Below, piece after piece: positions 42,501 to 55,300 of a DNA stretch of 64,000 nucleotides; positions within the stretch are counted from its first letter, which is position 1; every line of letters starts with the position of its first letter. The notes under the pieces are model-generated. The model had not been told where the DNA came from. It saw only the letters and a program-made list of their open reading frames with translations, and did no database searches. The DNA comes from Lampris incognitus. Lineage: Eukaryota > Chordata > Actinopteri > Lampriformes > Lampridae. A program made the position numbers and the translations under genes. The stretch is taken from the NCBI RefSeq assembly GCF_029633865.1, contig NC_079216.1:18759315-18823314 (forward strand), read 5' to 3'.

Positions 42501-45500
42501 CTTCTTCTACTTCTTCTTCTTGGCAAATAGCTTTCGGACGCATTACCGCCACCCACTGACCTGATATGCGAACTAAAACGCAACCCTGCGTACATCTGTT
42601 GTATCTTTCAATGCCGTAATTGCAACTATTCACAACATATAACATTCCTATCGCTTTTCCGCAGTGTCCCATCATCTGCAAACAAAGCCCTCGCTATACC
42701 TTGCCCAATATTATCATACACATCGTCAATCATTATTGAAAACAACAAAGTACTTATGACACTTCCTTTTGGCATATCATTATCCACGAAATAGCTTGCT
42801 GAAAAAGTTCTTCCCACTTTCACCTCTATATAGAGCGTCCATACAAAAATTCCTTCACCCATCTTAACATTTTACCTGATATCCATAATCTTTTAATTCT
42901 AATCAATAACGCTTCTTTCCACAATGAATCATACGCTTTCTCCACATCAAAAAAATACTGGGGCCTTCCTCACCTCTGATTCTAAGCATACTAATTCTAA
43001 GCCTTTGTTCCCCTTCCTTTTCTAAATCCACTTTGAAGTTTTGACCTTCGATTCTTTACTTCCATATAATACGTTAGTCTTTCTGTGATCATACGTTCTT
43101 TAATTTTGCACATGTGGGAAGTCTATGCTATTGGTCTATAGTTAGATGGATTGGGGGGCTCTCTTCCTGGTTTCCTGATGGGTACTATAACTGCTTGTTT
43201 CCAATTTCGTGGATACCTTCCCTCCTGCCACACCTTGTTATATAAATGTTATGTGACCTCTAATGCTACATCACACAGATGATTCAACACGGTATAGCAG
43301 ATTTGATCTTTCCCTGAAGCAGTTAATCCTGATTTACACATAGACTGTTTCATTTCCTCTAGTGTGAAGGGGGGGCATTTATTGCATCATCCCTCTCTTC
43401 CCAAGAATTCTTTATTTCCTACTATTGTTTTTTTTTGTCTTCAATTCATCTCTTCTTCTGACATATTTCCAGAACTATGAACCTAAACCAATGCTTTGGC
43501 TAACACATCTACTTTCTCTTCATCTTCATTAACTATCACCCCTCCCCCTCCCTTTTCCATACTGGGTACCCCTACTCCTGTCTTGCACCCCTCATTTTCT
43601 TTATCATTCCCCAAACTTGGTTCATTGGAGTGCTTCTCAATATGAATTCACAAAATGATCTCCGATACTTCCTTTTAGCTTCTTTAATGGTCTTTCGAAC
43701 CACTGCCTGCATTCTTTTATACTGTATGACATGTTAGAAGTTGTGAGTGATTTTTAATATCTTAAAAGCCTTATTACGCTTCTTTATTACCTCACTACAC
43801 TCATCTTTCCACCGCGGAACTAACTTCTGCCTTTTCACACCAGCTTTGCTTATAATTATCTCATTAGCAGCCCCAATTATAGCATCACTTACATTTCCAT
43901 ATCCTGTTCTCTATCCATCCATCTATCCATTATCCAAACTGCTTATCCTGCTCTCAAGGTCGCAGGGATGCTGGAGCCTATCCCAGCGGTCATTAGGCTG
44001 GACAGGCCACCAGGCCATCACAGCACACGCACACACCTAGGGACAATTTAGCAGAGCTGATTCACCTGACCTACATGTCTTTGGACTGTAGGAGGAAACC
44101 AGAGCATCCGGAGGAAACCCACGCAGACACAGGGAGAAGATGCAAACTCCACACAGAGGACGACCTGGGATGACCCCCAAGGTTGGACTGCCCCAGGGCT
44201 TGAACCCAGGACCTTCTTGCTGTGAAGCAACCATGCTAACCACTGCGCCACTGTGCCGCCCCTGCTCTCTATCTATATTTTAAAAACGTTTATCACTTAT
44301 CTCTCTAAATTTATCCCACTGAGCCTTTCCAAATATCTACCTTTCTGATACAGCGGCTAAACCCACCCTGCTTCCACTACCTACTTTATATAAAACAGGA
44401 TAATGATCACTTCCAACAGTTGAATGACTCATTACCTCCCACAAACAAGGATTGTGATACTAATGTCAAGTCTAAACTTGACTCACTGCCTGTACTACAT
44501 TCAATTCTTGTGGAATTCCCATCATTTAAACACGCCAGTCCCAAGGAGTCCATCCAATCCTCCACTATTGAACCGTTCCTACCATTCCTATTCCCTCCCT
44601 AAAGAATAATATGGGCATTATAATCACCACACCAAATGACCCTCCTTCTATCTAGTCTCTTTATTGCCTCCATGGACTATAGAAGTTTACAATAACCACA
44701 CTTCTGTCCCCTAACCAAACTTCAACAACTACATACACCAGATCTTTATCTGGCGTATGTAGTTGTTGTTCCCTTTTTCTATTCCTGTATATGACAGACC
44801 TTGCCTAACAAAACTAGCACATCCTCCATTATCCCCTTCTCCATCCCTTCATATGCACACATATCCTCTGATCACAAAATCTAAATTAGGTTTAAGCCAT
44901 GCCTCTTCAACACATATTATATCAGGTTTACATTCCAAACCCTCAAGGAATCCTTTAGATTCTTGTCCATTTGACAGCAGACTCCTTCCATTCCACTGAA
45001 GAACTAACACGGTTAAAGCTATTCTTGTGAACACGGCTCTTCGCTTAACTGTTCCTGTTTTGTTTTTAAACTCTTCCTGCACATCTCTCCTATATCTTGC
45101 TGCAACTTTACAATTATTTCAATCTTCTCAGATCTCCCCTTTGCTTGGAAAGTGCAGTTACTTACTTCAGCCATGAAATACACAAAATTCTCCTTTTTTT
45201 ACCATGATATTTCTTTTCCCCACCTCTCCACTCTACTCTCTCTCTGAACCAACTGTACTGCTTCTGCATAGGATATATCCATGTCTACTCTTAGCTTCTG
45301 TACTTCTGCTGCCTTCTTCTTTACTCCACAGCCATGAGAGACCACATATGTGCACCTCCACAATTACCACATTTCATCTATGCCCTGTCCTCACATTTCC
45401 CATATCCGTGCATACCTCCACACCTTCAAAACTTGTTTCCCTTTACACCCTGCTGCAATATGTCCATATTTTTGGCATTTGAAACATCTCAAATACATAT

Positions 45501-46150
45501 ACTCTAACATTTCACCTTATATAGCCCACTGTTACTTTATCAGGTAACACACCCTCTCTCGAGTATCCAGCAAAACTGATAAACTGTCAACCCCCCTCCC
45601 CCTTCTTACTTGTAGACATTTAATGCCAATAACTTTACCATCTCTTATGCTTTACCTCAAATCCTCCAACTTTTCCTCCACTGGAAAGCCATCTATAACC
45701 TGACTTCTTGGCTTTCTCAACCACTTTGTTGCACACTTTCGTCAACTTCATCGCTTTCTCTCTATGTTCCTCGTCTTTACATTTGATTAATAAGCCACCA
45801 TCACCCAACACTTTCGCCATCAACATTTTGCGAGTTTTCTCATTCAACCCGCAAGATGATGACACCGGACTAACTTTCCTTATATAGTTTCCTTCCTTGA
45901 ATGTCAATATTAGTTTAAACCCCTCGTTCTCACCAACCCTCATCCACACCACCCTACCTTCCTCTCTCCCATCTAAACTACTACGGCCTACAATACTATC
46001 CTTCCTAGCTTGTTTATGTCCCCATACTTCAGTCCAGTCATTTAAATCCATACCCTCACTCCCACCCTCACCATGACTACTCCCTGCCCTCCTTAGTCCA
46101 GTCACAGATCAGTTACTCAATATATATACTCAATCTACTATCTTCCCTAA
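42500..46150 (-). mobile_element. I/jockey-like non-LTR retrotransposon (LINE), decayed
   Basis: Read on the minus strand: an ORF1-like fragment at 45635-46105 (MLMAKVLGDGGLLIKCKDEE), the start of an APE-type endonuclease at 44849-45082 (VLQWNGRSLL...KPDIICVEEAWLKPN) and reverse transcriptase at 42626-42862 (MPKGSVISTLLFSIMIDDVY, LFADDGTL). The 3' UTR 'gtgggtggcggtaatgcg' and a (GAA)n tail end at about 42500. Many stops and frameshifts; the 3' half of the RT is deleted. An S2 SINE interrupts it. Confidence 0.75.
43905..44262 (-). repeat. SINE family S2, full copy inserted in a LINE
   Basis: Full-length copy interrupting the 42.5-46.1 kb LINE, flanked by CTGTTCTCTATC and CTGCTCTCTATC (12 bp, one mismatch). 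It therefore post-dates the LINE. Confidence 0.88.
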
Positions 46151-46274
46151 AACTCCTTCTTCAGCTTCTTCTTCTTCCTCTTCTTCGTGCATTGGGATGT
46201 GCTCTGTCGATTGGACATTTAAATTGAATTTAGGTAGCTCTGTATGGCAAGCTGTTTTAGTTATCATAATTATC

Positions 46275-46580
46275 TTTTTCATTCATTCATTCATCTTCAG
46301 CTGCTTCTCCGGGGTCGGGTCATGGTGGCAGCAAGCTAAGTAGGGCACTCCAGACGTCCCTCTCCCCAGCAATGCCCTCCAGCTCCTCCTGGGGGGTCCC
46401 AAGGTGTTCTCAGGCCAGATTGGACATGTAGTCCCTCCAGTGAGTTCTGGGTCTACCCTGGGGTCTCCCCCCAGTTGGCTGTGCCCGGTAAACCTCCAAA
46501 GGAAGGCGCCCAGGGGATATCCTCAACTGGCTCCTTTTGAGGCGAAGGAGCAGCGGCTCTACTCTGAGCTCCCTTCCTGT
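46275..46580 (-). mobile_element. L2-type LINE 3' fragment
   Basis: On the minus strand it reads GTPQEELEGIAGERDVWSAL followed by a proline-rich LSLLPP and a KQLKMNE terminus, then an ATGAATGAATG tail, as in fish L2-type LINEs. Only the last ~100 codons remain. Confidence 0.7.
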
Positions 46581-47205
46581 TTTTCAATACCACAAATTAA
46601 ATTTTCATTAGACAAAATGCCAGTCGTCGTTATCAGAATATCAAATGTGAATATTAGGAATTCAGTTGTCTTTATCATCAGTTCATCTTTGAATATCAGA
46701 AATTCAGTTGTCAATAACAGCAACAAAAAGAGCTTAATAGCTCAAACAACTTGCCATTGGCTACCCCTGAAGAATCAAAGAAGGTTGAATCAGTTCATTT
46801 GGATACTACATTTATGGACAGAAACGTTTCATCAGTCATCTAAGTGACTTTAGTCTCAACTGACTGCAGGTATCCTCACCCTTATAAACATTACAGTGGC
46901 ATAACGACAACGATCAGTTTCATATGCAAATATGGGTGTGACCATTAACTAGAGTTACAATGGCCATGTGTACTGTTCACAGAGGATCTGGGAATGTTTG
47001 CAATCACAGCATTTTAAGATGGCGACATATGTACTCTTAGCCCCCCCGGTTAAGGGATGGTTGTTGTTAACATAGATGGCCTCTTTGACTCCCCGTTATT
47101 GAGAGAAACGTTTCATCATTCCTCAGTCTCAACTGACTGCAGGTATCCCCACCCTTATAACCAATACAGTGGCATAACGACCGAAAACAACGATCGAGGA
47201 TTGTC

Positions 47206-47447
47206 GTGACTTGTACATCGAGGAAACCAAACAGACGCTGGCCAAGAGGATGGCCCAACACAGAAGAGCTAACGCGTCAGGCCAGGACTCCACAGTCTAC
47301 ACCCGTCTACAGGCCGGTGGTCATTCTTTCAAGAATGAGGAGCACATCCTTGACAGGGAGGAACGCTGGTTCGAATGGAGCATCGAAGAGGCCCTCTATG
47401 TGAAGAGGGAACGACCACCCCTGAACCGGGGGGGGGGGGGGGCTTAG
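47206..47447 (+). pseudogene. GIY-YIG endonuclease fragment of Penelope-like element
   Basis: Encodes LYIEETKQTLAKRMAQHRRA, then [20 protein letters not shown]. The YIG core reads YIE. Conserved Arg (KRMAQHRR) and Glu-bearing (EERWFE) helices are present. The reverse-transcriptase part of the element is absent. Confidence 0.75.
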
Positions 47448-47588
47448 CGTACATCTGTCGCCATTTTACAGTCCTGTCAATCCTATTCAATAGACAGATA
47501 ACAGTCAAATCGGGTGTGTGATTGCAACATTCCTAAATCCTCTGTGAATAGTACACATTTCCATTGAAACTCTAGTTAATGCTCATGG

Positions 47589-47791
47589 TGTAGTGGTTAT
47601 GGGGATACATAATTCCCCTTATTGAGCTAGTAGGAACGTTAGTTTACAGCTGCTGTTTTCTGGGTTCGGGTTTACAGTGGTACACTTCTGCTGCGCGGTG
47701 TTTTGTTGTTGTAATGGTGGAAGGAATAAATGGTGCACGTTGTGTAGCCGAAAGAGAAAGTTGTCACGACTCCTGCTTGAGCTCCTCTACA
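47589..47791 (+). repeat. Gypsy-1 5' LTR
   Basis: 203 bp, TGTAGTGGTTATGG to GCTCCTCTACA. Confidence 0.92.
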
Positions 47792-47792
47792 C

Positions 47793-47807
47793 TGGTGACC
47801 CCGACGT
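47793..47807 (+). promoter_or_regulatory. Gypsy-1 primer-binding site (tRNA-Trp)
   Basis: TGGTGACCCCGACGT, one base after the LTR, is complementary to the 3' end of vertebrate tRNA-Trp including CCA (15 bases). Confidence 0.85.
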
Positions 47808-47848
47808 TTGTCTCTCGGTAGTTATCAGAGACAATCTTTCGAACGAAC

Positions 47849-48547
47849 ATGGTTGACGAAATCAACGCGGTTTCTCTCAAATTGCCAGAGTTCTGGGAGT
47901 CATCGGCAACGACATGGTTCGCCCAGGCGGAAGCGCAGTTTGCTATCCGCAAAATAACAGACGATGCTACTAAATACTACGACGTGGTATCGGCGCTCGG
48001 GTGTTCGACTGCAACTAGAGTGGTGAGTCTCCTTACAAATCCTCTGGCGGTAGACAAATACAAGGGGCTCAAAGATCACCTCTTGAAGATTTTTGAACTT
48101 TCCGACGCCGAGAGGGCCCACCGTCTCTTTTCTCTGCAAGGCTTGGGTGACAGCAAGCCATCCGAGCTCATGGACACAATGCTGAATCTGCTGGGACCGG
48201 CGCACACACCTGATTTCCTCTTTGTCCAACTGTTTCTGCGACAACTGCCTGCTCAGGTGCGGGCCGCTTTGGCTAACACCAGCATTGCCGATTGCTGCAA
48301 GCTAGCTGAAGAAGCTGACAAGTTCTTCCTGGCCAGCCAACAGCAGCACTGCGCGTCCGCGCTCACCCCTGCCCACCCCCACACGCCACCACCTGGTGAC
48401 TCCATGGTGGTCGCCGCGGCAACCCCCGGTCGGCGACAGGAGCCCGGCCTGTGCTTTTACCATGCAAAGTTCGGGGCCAAGGCGAAAAAGTGCACCTCCC
48501 CGTGCAATTTCAGCTCGTCGGGAAACGCCAGGGCCGGCGCTCACTAG
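47849..48547 (+). CDS. Gypsy-1 Gag
   Basis: 232 residues, a capsid-type helical protein that would coat element RNA in particles. It starts [15 protein letters not shown] and has the conserved [14 protein letters not shown] and [14 protein letters not shown] segments. Near the C-terminus is [18 protein letters not shown], a Cys-His-Cys-Cys motif instead of the usual CCHC knuckle; that is a hallmark of the CsRn1 clade. It matches Gypsy-4 Gag at 62053-62802 closely. Frame open throughout; it overlaps pol by about 100 bp with pol in the -1 frame. Confidence 0.88.
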   Translation: MVDEINAVSLKLPEFWESSATTWFAQAEAQFAIRKITDDATKYYDVVSALGCSTATRVVSLLTNPLAVDKYKGLKDHLLKIFELSDAERAHRLFSLQGLGDSKPSELMDTMLNLLGPAHTPDFLFVQLFLRQLPAQVRAALANTSIADCCKLAEEADKFFLASQQQHCASALTPAHPHTPPPGDSMVVAAATPGRRQEPGLCFYHAKFGAKAKKCTSPCNFSSSGNARAGAH

Positions 48548-48564
48548 TGGCCATGGGCGTCGGC
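48520..48564 (+). promoter_or_regulatory. -1 ribosomal frameshift cassette of Gypsy-1
   Basis: G GGA AAC (48520-48526) lies in gag frame as a canonical X-XXY-YYZ heptamer. After a 5-nt spacer, 48533-48540 pairs with 48557-48564 (8 bp, one G-U) around a 16-nt loop that holds the gag stop TAG. The pol frame is open across it. Gypsy-4 has the same arrangement. Confidence 0.75.
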
Positions 48565-51500
48565 GTGGAGGACAACAGGCTACTTTTCCTGCGAGACTCC
48601 ATCTCGGGGCGGCGTTTCCTATGCGACACTGGGGCGCAGAAGAGTGTCGTACCTGCATCGAGTGTGGACGCCCTGTCGGGCGCTCACGGCCCTCCCATGG
48701 AAGCTGCTAACGGCAGCTCTATCCGTACGTACGGCACGAGGTACATTGACATGTGTTTTAACGGACAGCGGTTCAGCTGGGATTTTGTCACCGCCGACGT
48801 GGCATTTCCCCTCCTCGGTGCAGATTTCCTTTGTGCTCATTGGCTGCTGGTGGACGTCAGGAATCCACGCCTGATTGACGCCGTCACCTTCGCTTCACAC
48901 GCGTGTGCACTCAGCGATACAGGCTCCGTCAGGCTGTCCAGCATGCTCTCCAACCAGGACGTGTTTCTCCATCTTCTCTCCGAGTTCCCTGACCTCACTC
49001 AGCCCACATTCTCGTCATCTACGACCAAACATGGGGTTGAGCACCACATCGTCACCACCGGCCCGCCGGTGCACGCCCGAGCTCGGCGCCTCGACCCGAC
49101 CAAGCTCTCTGTCGCCAAGGCGGAGTTTGAGAACATGGAGCGCCTCGGCATCATCCGTCGCTCCAGCAGCCCGTGGGCTTCACCCCTCCACATAGTGCCT
49201 AAGCCTGGCGGTGGGTGGCGTCCATGTGGTGACTACCGTCGGCTCAATGACGCAACAACACCGGACCGCTACCCGGTCCCTCACATCCAAGATTTCTCCG
49301 CCCACCTGGCTGGGAAAGTGATCTTTTCCAAGGTGGACTTAGTCCGTGGATACCACCAGGTGCCCGTCCATCCCGCTGATGTCCCCAAAACGGCTGTGAC
49401 AACTCCGTTCGGACTGTTCGAGTTCCTGCGCATGCCGTTCGGGCTTAAGAATGCCGCGCAGTCCTTCCAACGCCTCATGGACTCAGTGTTGCGGGACCTG
49501 CCTTTCCTCTTTGTGTACCTGGATGACATCCTGGTCGCTAGCACCTCCGTGTCCGAGCACTTGTCCCACCTCAGAGCCCTTTTCGAGAGACTCAGCCTGC
49601 ACGGGTTGATAGTTAACCCGGCCAAATGCCAGTTTGGTCTGAGCACCATCGACTTCCTGGGCCACCGGGTCACCAAGGACGGGGCGGCCCCCCTTCCATC
49701 TAAGGTGGAGGCGTCGCAGACTTTCCACGCCCACACACGGCCCAGTCCCTCCGGGAGTTCATTGGCATGGTGTCCTTCTACCACCGGTTCATCCCCGGGC
49801 TGCCGATCTCCTCCGCCCCCTATATGAGGCTCTGAAGGGCACAGCCCCCAAACACGCTGTGGACTGGTCTGCAGAGAGGGACAAGGCTTTTAAGGATGTG
49901 AAGGCTGCCCTGGCTGACGCGGCGATGCTGGCACACCCTGTGTCTGGAGCGCCCATTGCCATCACGACGGATGCTTCGGACTACGCTGTCGGCGCGGTTT
50001 ACGAGCAGTGGGTGAGCAGCGCGTGGCAGCCGCTTGCCTTCTTCAGCCGGCAGTTGAACCTGAGAGAGCGCAAATACAGCACCTTTGATCATGAGCTGCT
50101 TGGCCTTTTCCTCGCTGTTAGGCACTTTCGTTTCTTACTGGAGGGCCGTCAGTTCACGGCTTCCGTCGATCACAAACCGCTGGTGTTCGCGATGGCCAAG
50201 GTGGCAGAGCCGTGGTCAGCCCGCCAGCAGCGACAGTTGGCCTACATCTCAGAGTTTACCACCAATGTGAGGCATGTCGCTGGGAAGTCCAACCCGGTCT
50301 CCGACTGTCTCTCCCGGGCCATCGCTGGTGCCGCCCATTTGGGACTCGACTACAGCCAGATGGCGGCTGACCAGGCCGCCGACCCAGGAGTGCAGGCATG
50401 CAGGACCGCCGTCACAGGGCTGCAGTTGGAGGATGTGGCTTTCGGCGACGCCGGCGCCACGCTCCTGTGCGACGTCTCTACGGGTCAGCCCCGACCAGTC
50501 GTTCCAACTGCTTGGAGGCAGCGGGTCTTCGACGCAGTCCATGGGCTGTCTCACCCTGGCAGAAAGCCTTCACAGAGGTTGGTGGCAGCAAAGTTTGTCT
50601 GGCATGGACTCAAAAAGGATGTGAGGGACTGGGCTGACACCTGTGTGGAGTGCCAACGCTCCAAAGTGCTCCGGCACGTCAAAGCGCCCCTGATACCTTT
50701 GACGGTACCTGAGAGGAGGTTCGACCACGTGAATGTGGACCTGGTAGGCCCCCTACCCCCCTACCCCCCTGCTCACCATGGTCGACAGGACCACGCGATG
50801 GCCAGAGGCCATCCCGCTTTCGTCCACGACAGCGCCTGAGGTTGCCCGAGCGTTCATCGGAACCTGGGTCGCCCGCTTTGGCACCCCATCTGACCTCTCC
50901 TCGGACAGAGGGCCGCAATTCACGTCAGCGCTCTGGGAGGAGATCGCCGCGGGTTTATGGGTAAGGCTCCATCGCACCACAGCATATCACCTTCAGGCGA
51001 ATGGATTGGTCGAGAGGTTCCATCGCTCGATGAAGGCCGCATTGCGGGCTACCCTCAAGGACGACCGCTGGGTCGACAAACTGCCTTGGGTCATGCTTGG
51101 GCTCAGGACGGCCCCCAAGAAGGACCTCCAGTCCTTATCCGCCGAACTGGTCTATGGACAGCCACTTCGGGTCCCGGGGGATTTCCTTCCCACCGCCACA
51201 GCTCCCTGGTCCGCCAGCTGCCAACGGACTGCGCTGCAGGAGGAAGCCAGGGCTTTTGCACCGGTCCCCACTTCTCAGCATGGTGGCTCTCAGTCCTATG
51301 TCCCCACGGAGCTGCGGTCGGCAGAGTATACTTTCATCCGTCACGACGCGCACCGCGGTCCCCTGCAGCCACCCTACGACAGCCCATTTCGGGTACGGGA
51401 CACTGGAGATAAGCACTTTGTGGTGGAGGTTGGCAGCAGGCTGGAGCGGGTTTCGGTGGACCGCCTCAAGCCTGCTCACCTGGATTTAGACCGCCCTGTT

Positions 51501-51713
51501 GGTCTTGCCCTGCCCCCACGGCGGGGGCGCCCCCCGGCCCTGCCCCCCTCCCCCGGCGAGCCGCCCCCTGCTTCCCCAGCCCCTCCCTTTCCCCGGTCCC
51601 CCTGTGAGGACTCTGCTGCTTTGCCTGCGGTTAACCAGCCCCCAGCTCCTGTTCAGCGGAGCCTTTGGGGCAGAGAGATCCGTCCCCCTCGCCATACTGA
51701 CTTTTCGTATTAA
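48523..51713 (+). pseudogene. Gypsy-1 Pol, frameshifted
   Basis: Order protease, reverse transcriptase, RNase H, integrase, as in Ty3/gypsy. Protease active site [11 protein letters not shown] at ~48615-48650. RT has [20 protein letters not shown] and YLDDILVAS (~49517). RNase H begins TTDASDYAVGA (~49964). Integrase has the HHCC-type region ending CVECQRSK, and DRGPQF. The frame breaks near 49735 and again near 49800, and once more near 50755 in a short C-rich duplication, so no full polyprotein can be made. A Pro-rich C-terminus ends at 51713. Confidence 0.88.
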
Positions 51714-51734
51714 GGCGAATTCTGGGGGGACGTT

Positions 51735-51938
51735 TATAGTGGTTATGGGGATACATAATTCCCCTTATTGAGCTAGTAGGAACGTTAGTTTACAGCTGCT
51801 GTTTTCTCGGTTCGGGTTTACAGTGGTGCACTTCCGCTGCGCGGGTGTTTCGTTGTTGTAATGGTGAAAGGAATAAATGGTGTACGTTGTGTAGCCGAAA
51901 GAGAAAGTTGTCACGACTCCTGCTTGAGCTCCTCTACA
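51735..51938 (+). repeat. Gypsy-1 3' LTR
   Basis: 204 bp; preceded by the purine-rich CTGGGGGGACG tract. Confidence 0.92.
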
Positions 51939-51987
51939 ATGGCAAGATTTGCATATTGTAACGTGGATGGATAAGTAGACACGTTGG

Positions 51988-52147
51988 TGTTTCAGTAGGC
52001 TATCTTATAAAGAATGACACACACACGAGTTGCTCAGTGCAGCCAAGTATATTCAAAGTGATGTAACATGTTCCTGAGCGCGGCTCATGTGTATCTAAGG
52101 TAAACTAGTGGATAGCCGATGGCATCGATCTATCTAGACCCGTAACA
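51988..52147 (-). repeat. Gypsy-2 3' LTR
   Basis: 160 bp; one substitution from the 5' copy. Confidence 0.93.
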
Positions 52148-52347
52148 TCCTCCTTTTCCAAGTATAAACACATACACATGAAGTTAGTGCAAAATAAAAT
52201 TACTTTCATATACGAACAACCAATAACAGTGCAACAGCAGTAAATCTCTTCATATCCCATATCAGTGTAATAACCACAGTAGCGTATGATAACATTTCTC
52301 CTCTTTTCCCCCTCTCTCCCACATAGCAACCATCAACATTATTCAGA

Positions 52348-55300
52348 TTACATAGTGAGTTTCAGTGGAGGTTTAGACAGCCGTCCAACCCTTGTGTAAG
52401 TGTGTCCATCCGAACGCGGAGCGCCAACAGGAGTAGATGGTGCCTTGGGCATGGACCTGATGGGGCTCGGCTCGAACACAGCCTGAGGGGTCTCAATGAC
52501 AGTTTCTGTAGCTGGATCCCCGTCCGGTGTGTGTGCCGCAGCGGGTTCAACAGGATCGTGCGCGGCTCGTGCAGCTGGCTCAGCCACTCTGAGATCGATC
52601 CTGTTACGACGGTACAGGGAGCCATCAATGTCCACAAGATAAGACCTCGGCGCAACCCTGCGGAGACAAGTTCCGACTCTCCAGCGGCCAGTGTTATCAC
52701 CTGGCAGGGGCTTCATCCGTACGACTTCCCCAATTTCAAGTGCCGGCAATTCACGGGCAGATCTGTCATAGAAGGATTTGGCGAGTTGCTTCCTGTGGCG
52801 CAGCTTTTCAGTGACGCCCACGACAACAGCTGGTTCCAGGAGCTTGCTTGCCGCCGGGATGGACGTCTTCAACCGGCGGGACATGAGGCGTTGTGCTGGG
52901 CTGCTGCCCATGTTTTCCGTAGGTGTATTCCTCCAGTGAAGCACGGCTTTCCAGGGGTCTTCACCATCATGCGCGGCCTTACGCAGAAGATTTTTTACAA
53001 TCTTCACGGCCGACTCGGCCTTGCCATTCGCTTTCGGGTGTCTGGGAGAGGAGGTCACGTGCTCAAATTCCCACTCAGAAGCGAACCGTGTGAACTGAGC
53101 TGTGAACTGAGGGCCGTTGTCTGTAATAACCTTCTCTGGCTGACCATGTCGGGCGAACTGTGCCTTACATCGCTTGATGACTGTCTCTGCAGACATGTCG
53201 GGTAGAAGCTCAATCTCCCAAAAATCGGAATAGTGGTCGACTATTAGGAGATAGTCTTTCTGTCTGAAGCTGAATAGGTCCATGCTCAAGACCTGCCATG
53301 GCCTGGTTGGTACTTCGTGAGAAAGCATGGTCTCCTTTTGCTGATTGTGGGCGTACACATTGCAGGTCGAGCAGCTGCTTACAAAGTCCTTTATCTCTGA
53401 CTGCATGTTGGGCCAGTACAATGTCTCTTGAGCGTGTCGGTAGCATGCATCACCCCCTATGTGACTTGAATGTATGCGCGTCAACATTTCTGGGCGGAGT
53501 GACTTTGGGATGATGACTTTTTGCCCCCGGAACAGAACTCCGTTCTGCACACTGATTTCATCCCTGAAGGGCCAGTACTCCCTAGCGATGAGGGGCGCTT
53601 CCTCCTTTACATCTGGCCAGCCCACGAGAACAGTGTTCTTCAGTGCCTGTAAGCATTCATCTCTGTCGGTTTGTCGTCTGATCTGTTCCAGCCGCTGGTT
53701 AGTCACATTCAGGTACTCTGCCTGGTTCACGTGCTGTATGTCTTCCTGCTCTTGTTGCAGAGAGCAGATAGCGTGTCGCTGATATGCAGTCCCTCTGCCG
53801 GAGCATCCAGCCGTAGCTCTGCTGAGCGTGTCGCTTATGAACATCTCTGGGCCTGGTTTGTAGATTACCCTCAGGTTGTAGTTCTGCAGAGTCATGAGCA
53901 TGCTCTGGAGTCTCTTGGGCGCATTGAGAAGTGGCTTGCTGAAAATAGAGATCAGAGGCTTATGGTCGGTCTCTGCTGTGATTGGGTCGCGGCCATATAG
54001 GTAATGGTGAAACCTCTGGCAGGCGAAGACGATACTGAGACACTCCTTCTCAATTTGTGCATAGTTTTTTTCGGTGGGGGTAAGAGCCCTCGAGGCAAAT
54101 GCGATGGGCTGACCTTCCTGCATGAGACAACAACCGAGACCGCTCTGGCTGGCGTCGCTCTGGATTGCGATTGGCTTAGTTACATCATAGTAGCGCAGGA
54201 CGGGCATGGCTGTCGCCAGCGCCTTAAGCTCATGAACCGCCGCCTCGTGCTTAGGCAGCCAGTGCCAGGGTGTGTCCTTGTCCAACAGGCGTCGCAACGG
54301 CTCGCAGACAGTAGATAGATGAGGCATGAACTTGGCTAAATAGTTAGCGAAGCCAATGAGACGCTGCACGCCCTTGGCATCTGTTGGGTTCGGCATGTCA
54401 ATAATGGCTCTCACCTTCTCTGGATCGGGCTTCAGTCCAGCAGATGAGAGAATGTGGCCATGAAACTGCACCTCAGCCACCTTGAACTGCAACTTCTTCA
54501 GGCCGAGGCGAAGCTTGACCTCGCGGCAGCGTTCCATCAACGCCGCGAGCTTGACGTCGTGGTCGTCCCCAGCCTCCTTGTCTGTGTCCCCACAGCCGAC
54601 GACCAGGATATCGTCTGCAATGGGCTCAACGCCCTTCAGACCGGCGAGGAGCTCGTGCTGCTTGCGCTGATATACCTCGGGCGCCACCGATACTCCAAAT
54701 GGTAGCTTGAGCCACCGCTTCCTCCCCCAGGGGGTCCAGAACGTGGTCATGAGGATACTCTCATAGTCCAGTTTGCATTGCAGGAATGCATCCCGAGCGT
54801 CCACTAACGTGAAGACTCTGGCCTTGGGCAATTTATACAAAATGTCCTCCAAGGTAGGCATGATGTAGTGAGAGCGCTTTAGGGCTTTGTTCAATGGTTT
54901 AGGGTCAATGCATATTCTCAGCTTCTCCGGTTTTTTAACAATCACCATGTTGCTGATCCAATCTGTAGGATCTGTGACAGGCGCAAGGTGGCCGTCAGCC
55001 TCGTACTTGTCCAGCTGGGCTTTGACTGCTGCTTTCATTGCGATTGGGACATTGCGAGGGGCACTCTGTACTGCAGCAACACTAGGATCAAGGTCAAAAT
55101 GGACCTCCCCAGGCACGGATTCCACAGGGGAGTTGAACACGTCACTGTATCTGTTGATAAGCTGTTCTTTAGTTAGGGCTCCTGGTTGTGTGTGTTCCAT
55201 TTTGGGCACACCCTCTGGAATTGTGAAATGCATGAGCCCTAAGCGTTCACAGGTGGAGCCTGACAGAAGAGGATGTTGGCTGGTCCTCACTATTTCGAAT

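Larger units (their letters stand above)
47589..51938 (+). mobile_element. Gypsy-1: CsRn1-like Ty3/gypsy LTR retrotransposon, degraded
   Basis: 4,350 bp between ATGG target duplications (47585-47588 and 51939-51942). LTRs are 47589-47791 and 51735-51938, about 4% different (seven or so substitutions and one indel; the 3' copy begins TA instead of TG). Primer site at 47793. It inserted into the Penelope-like element. Confidence 0.92.
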
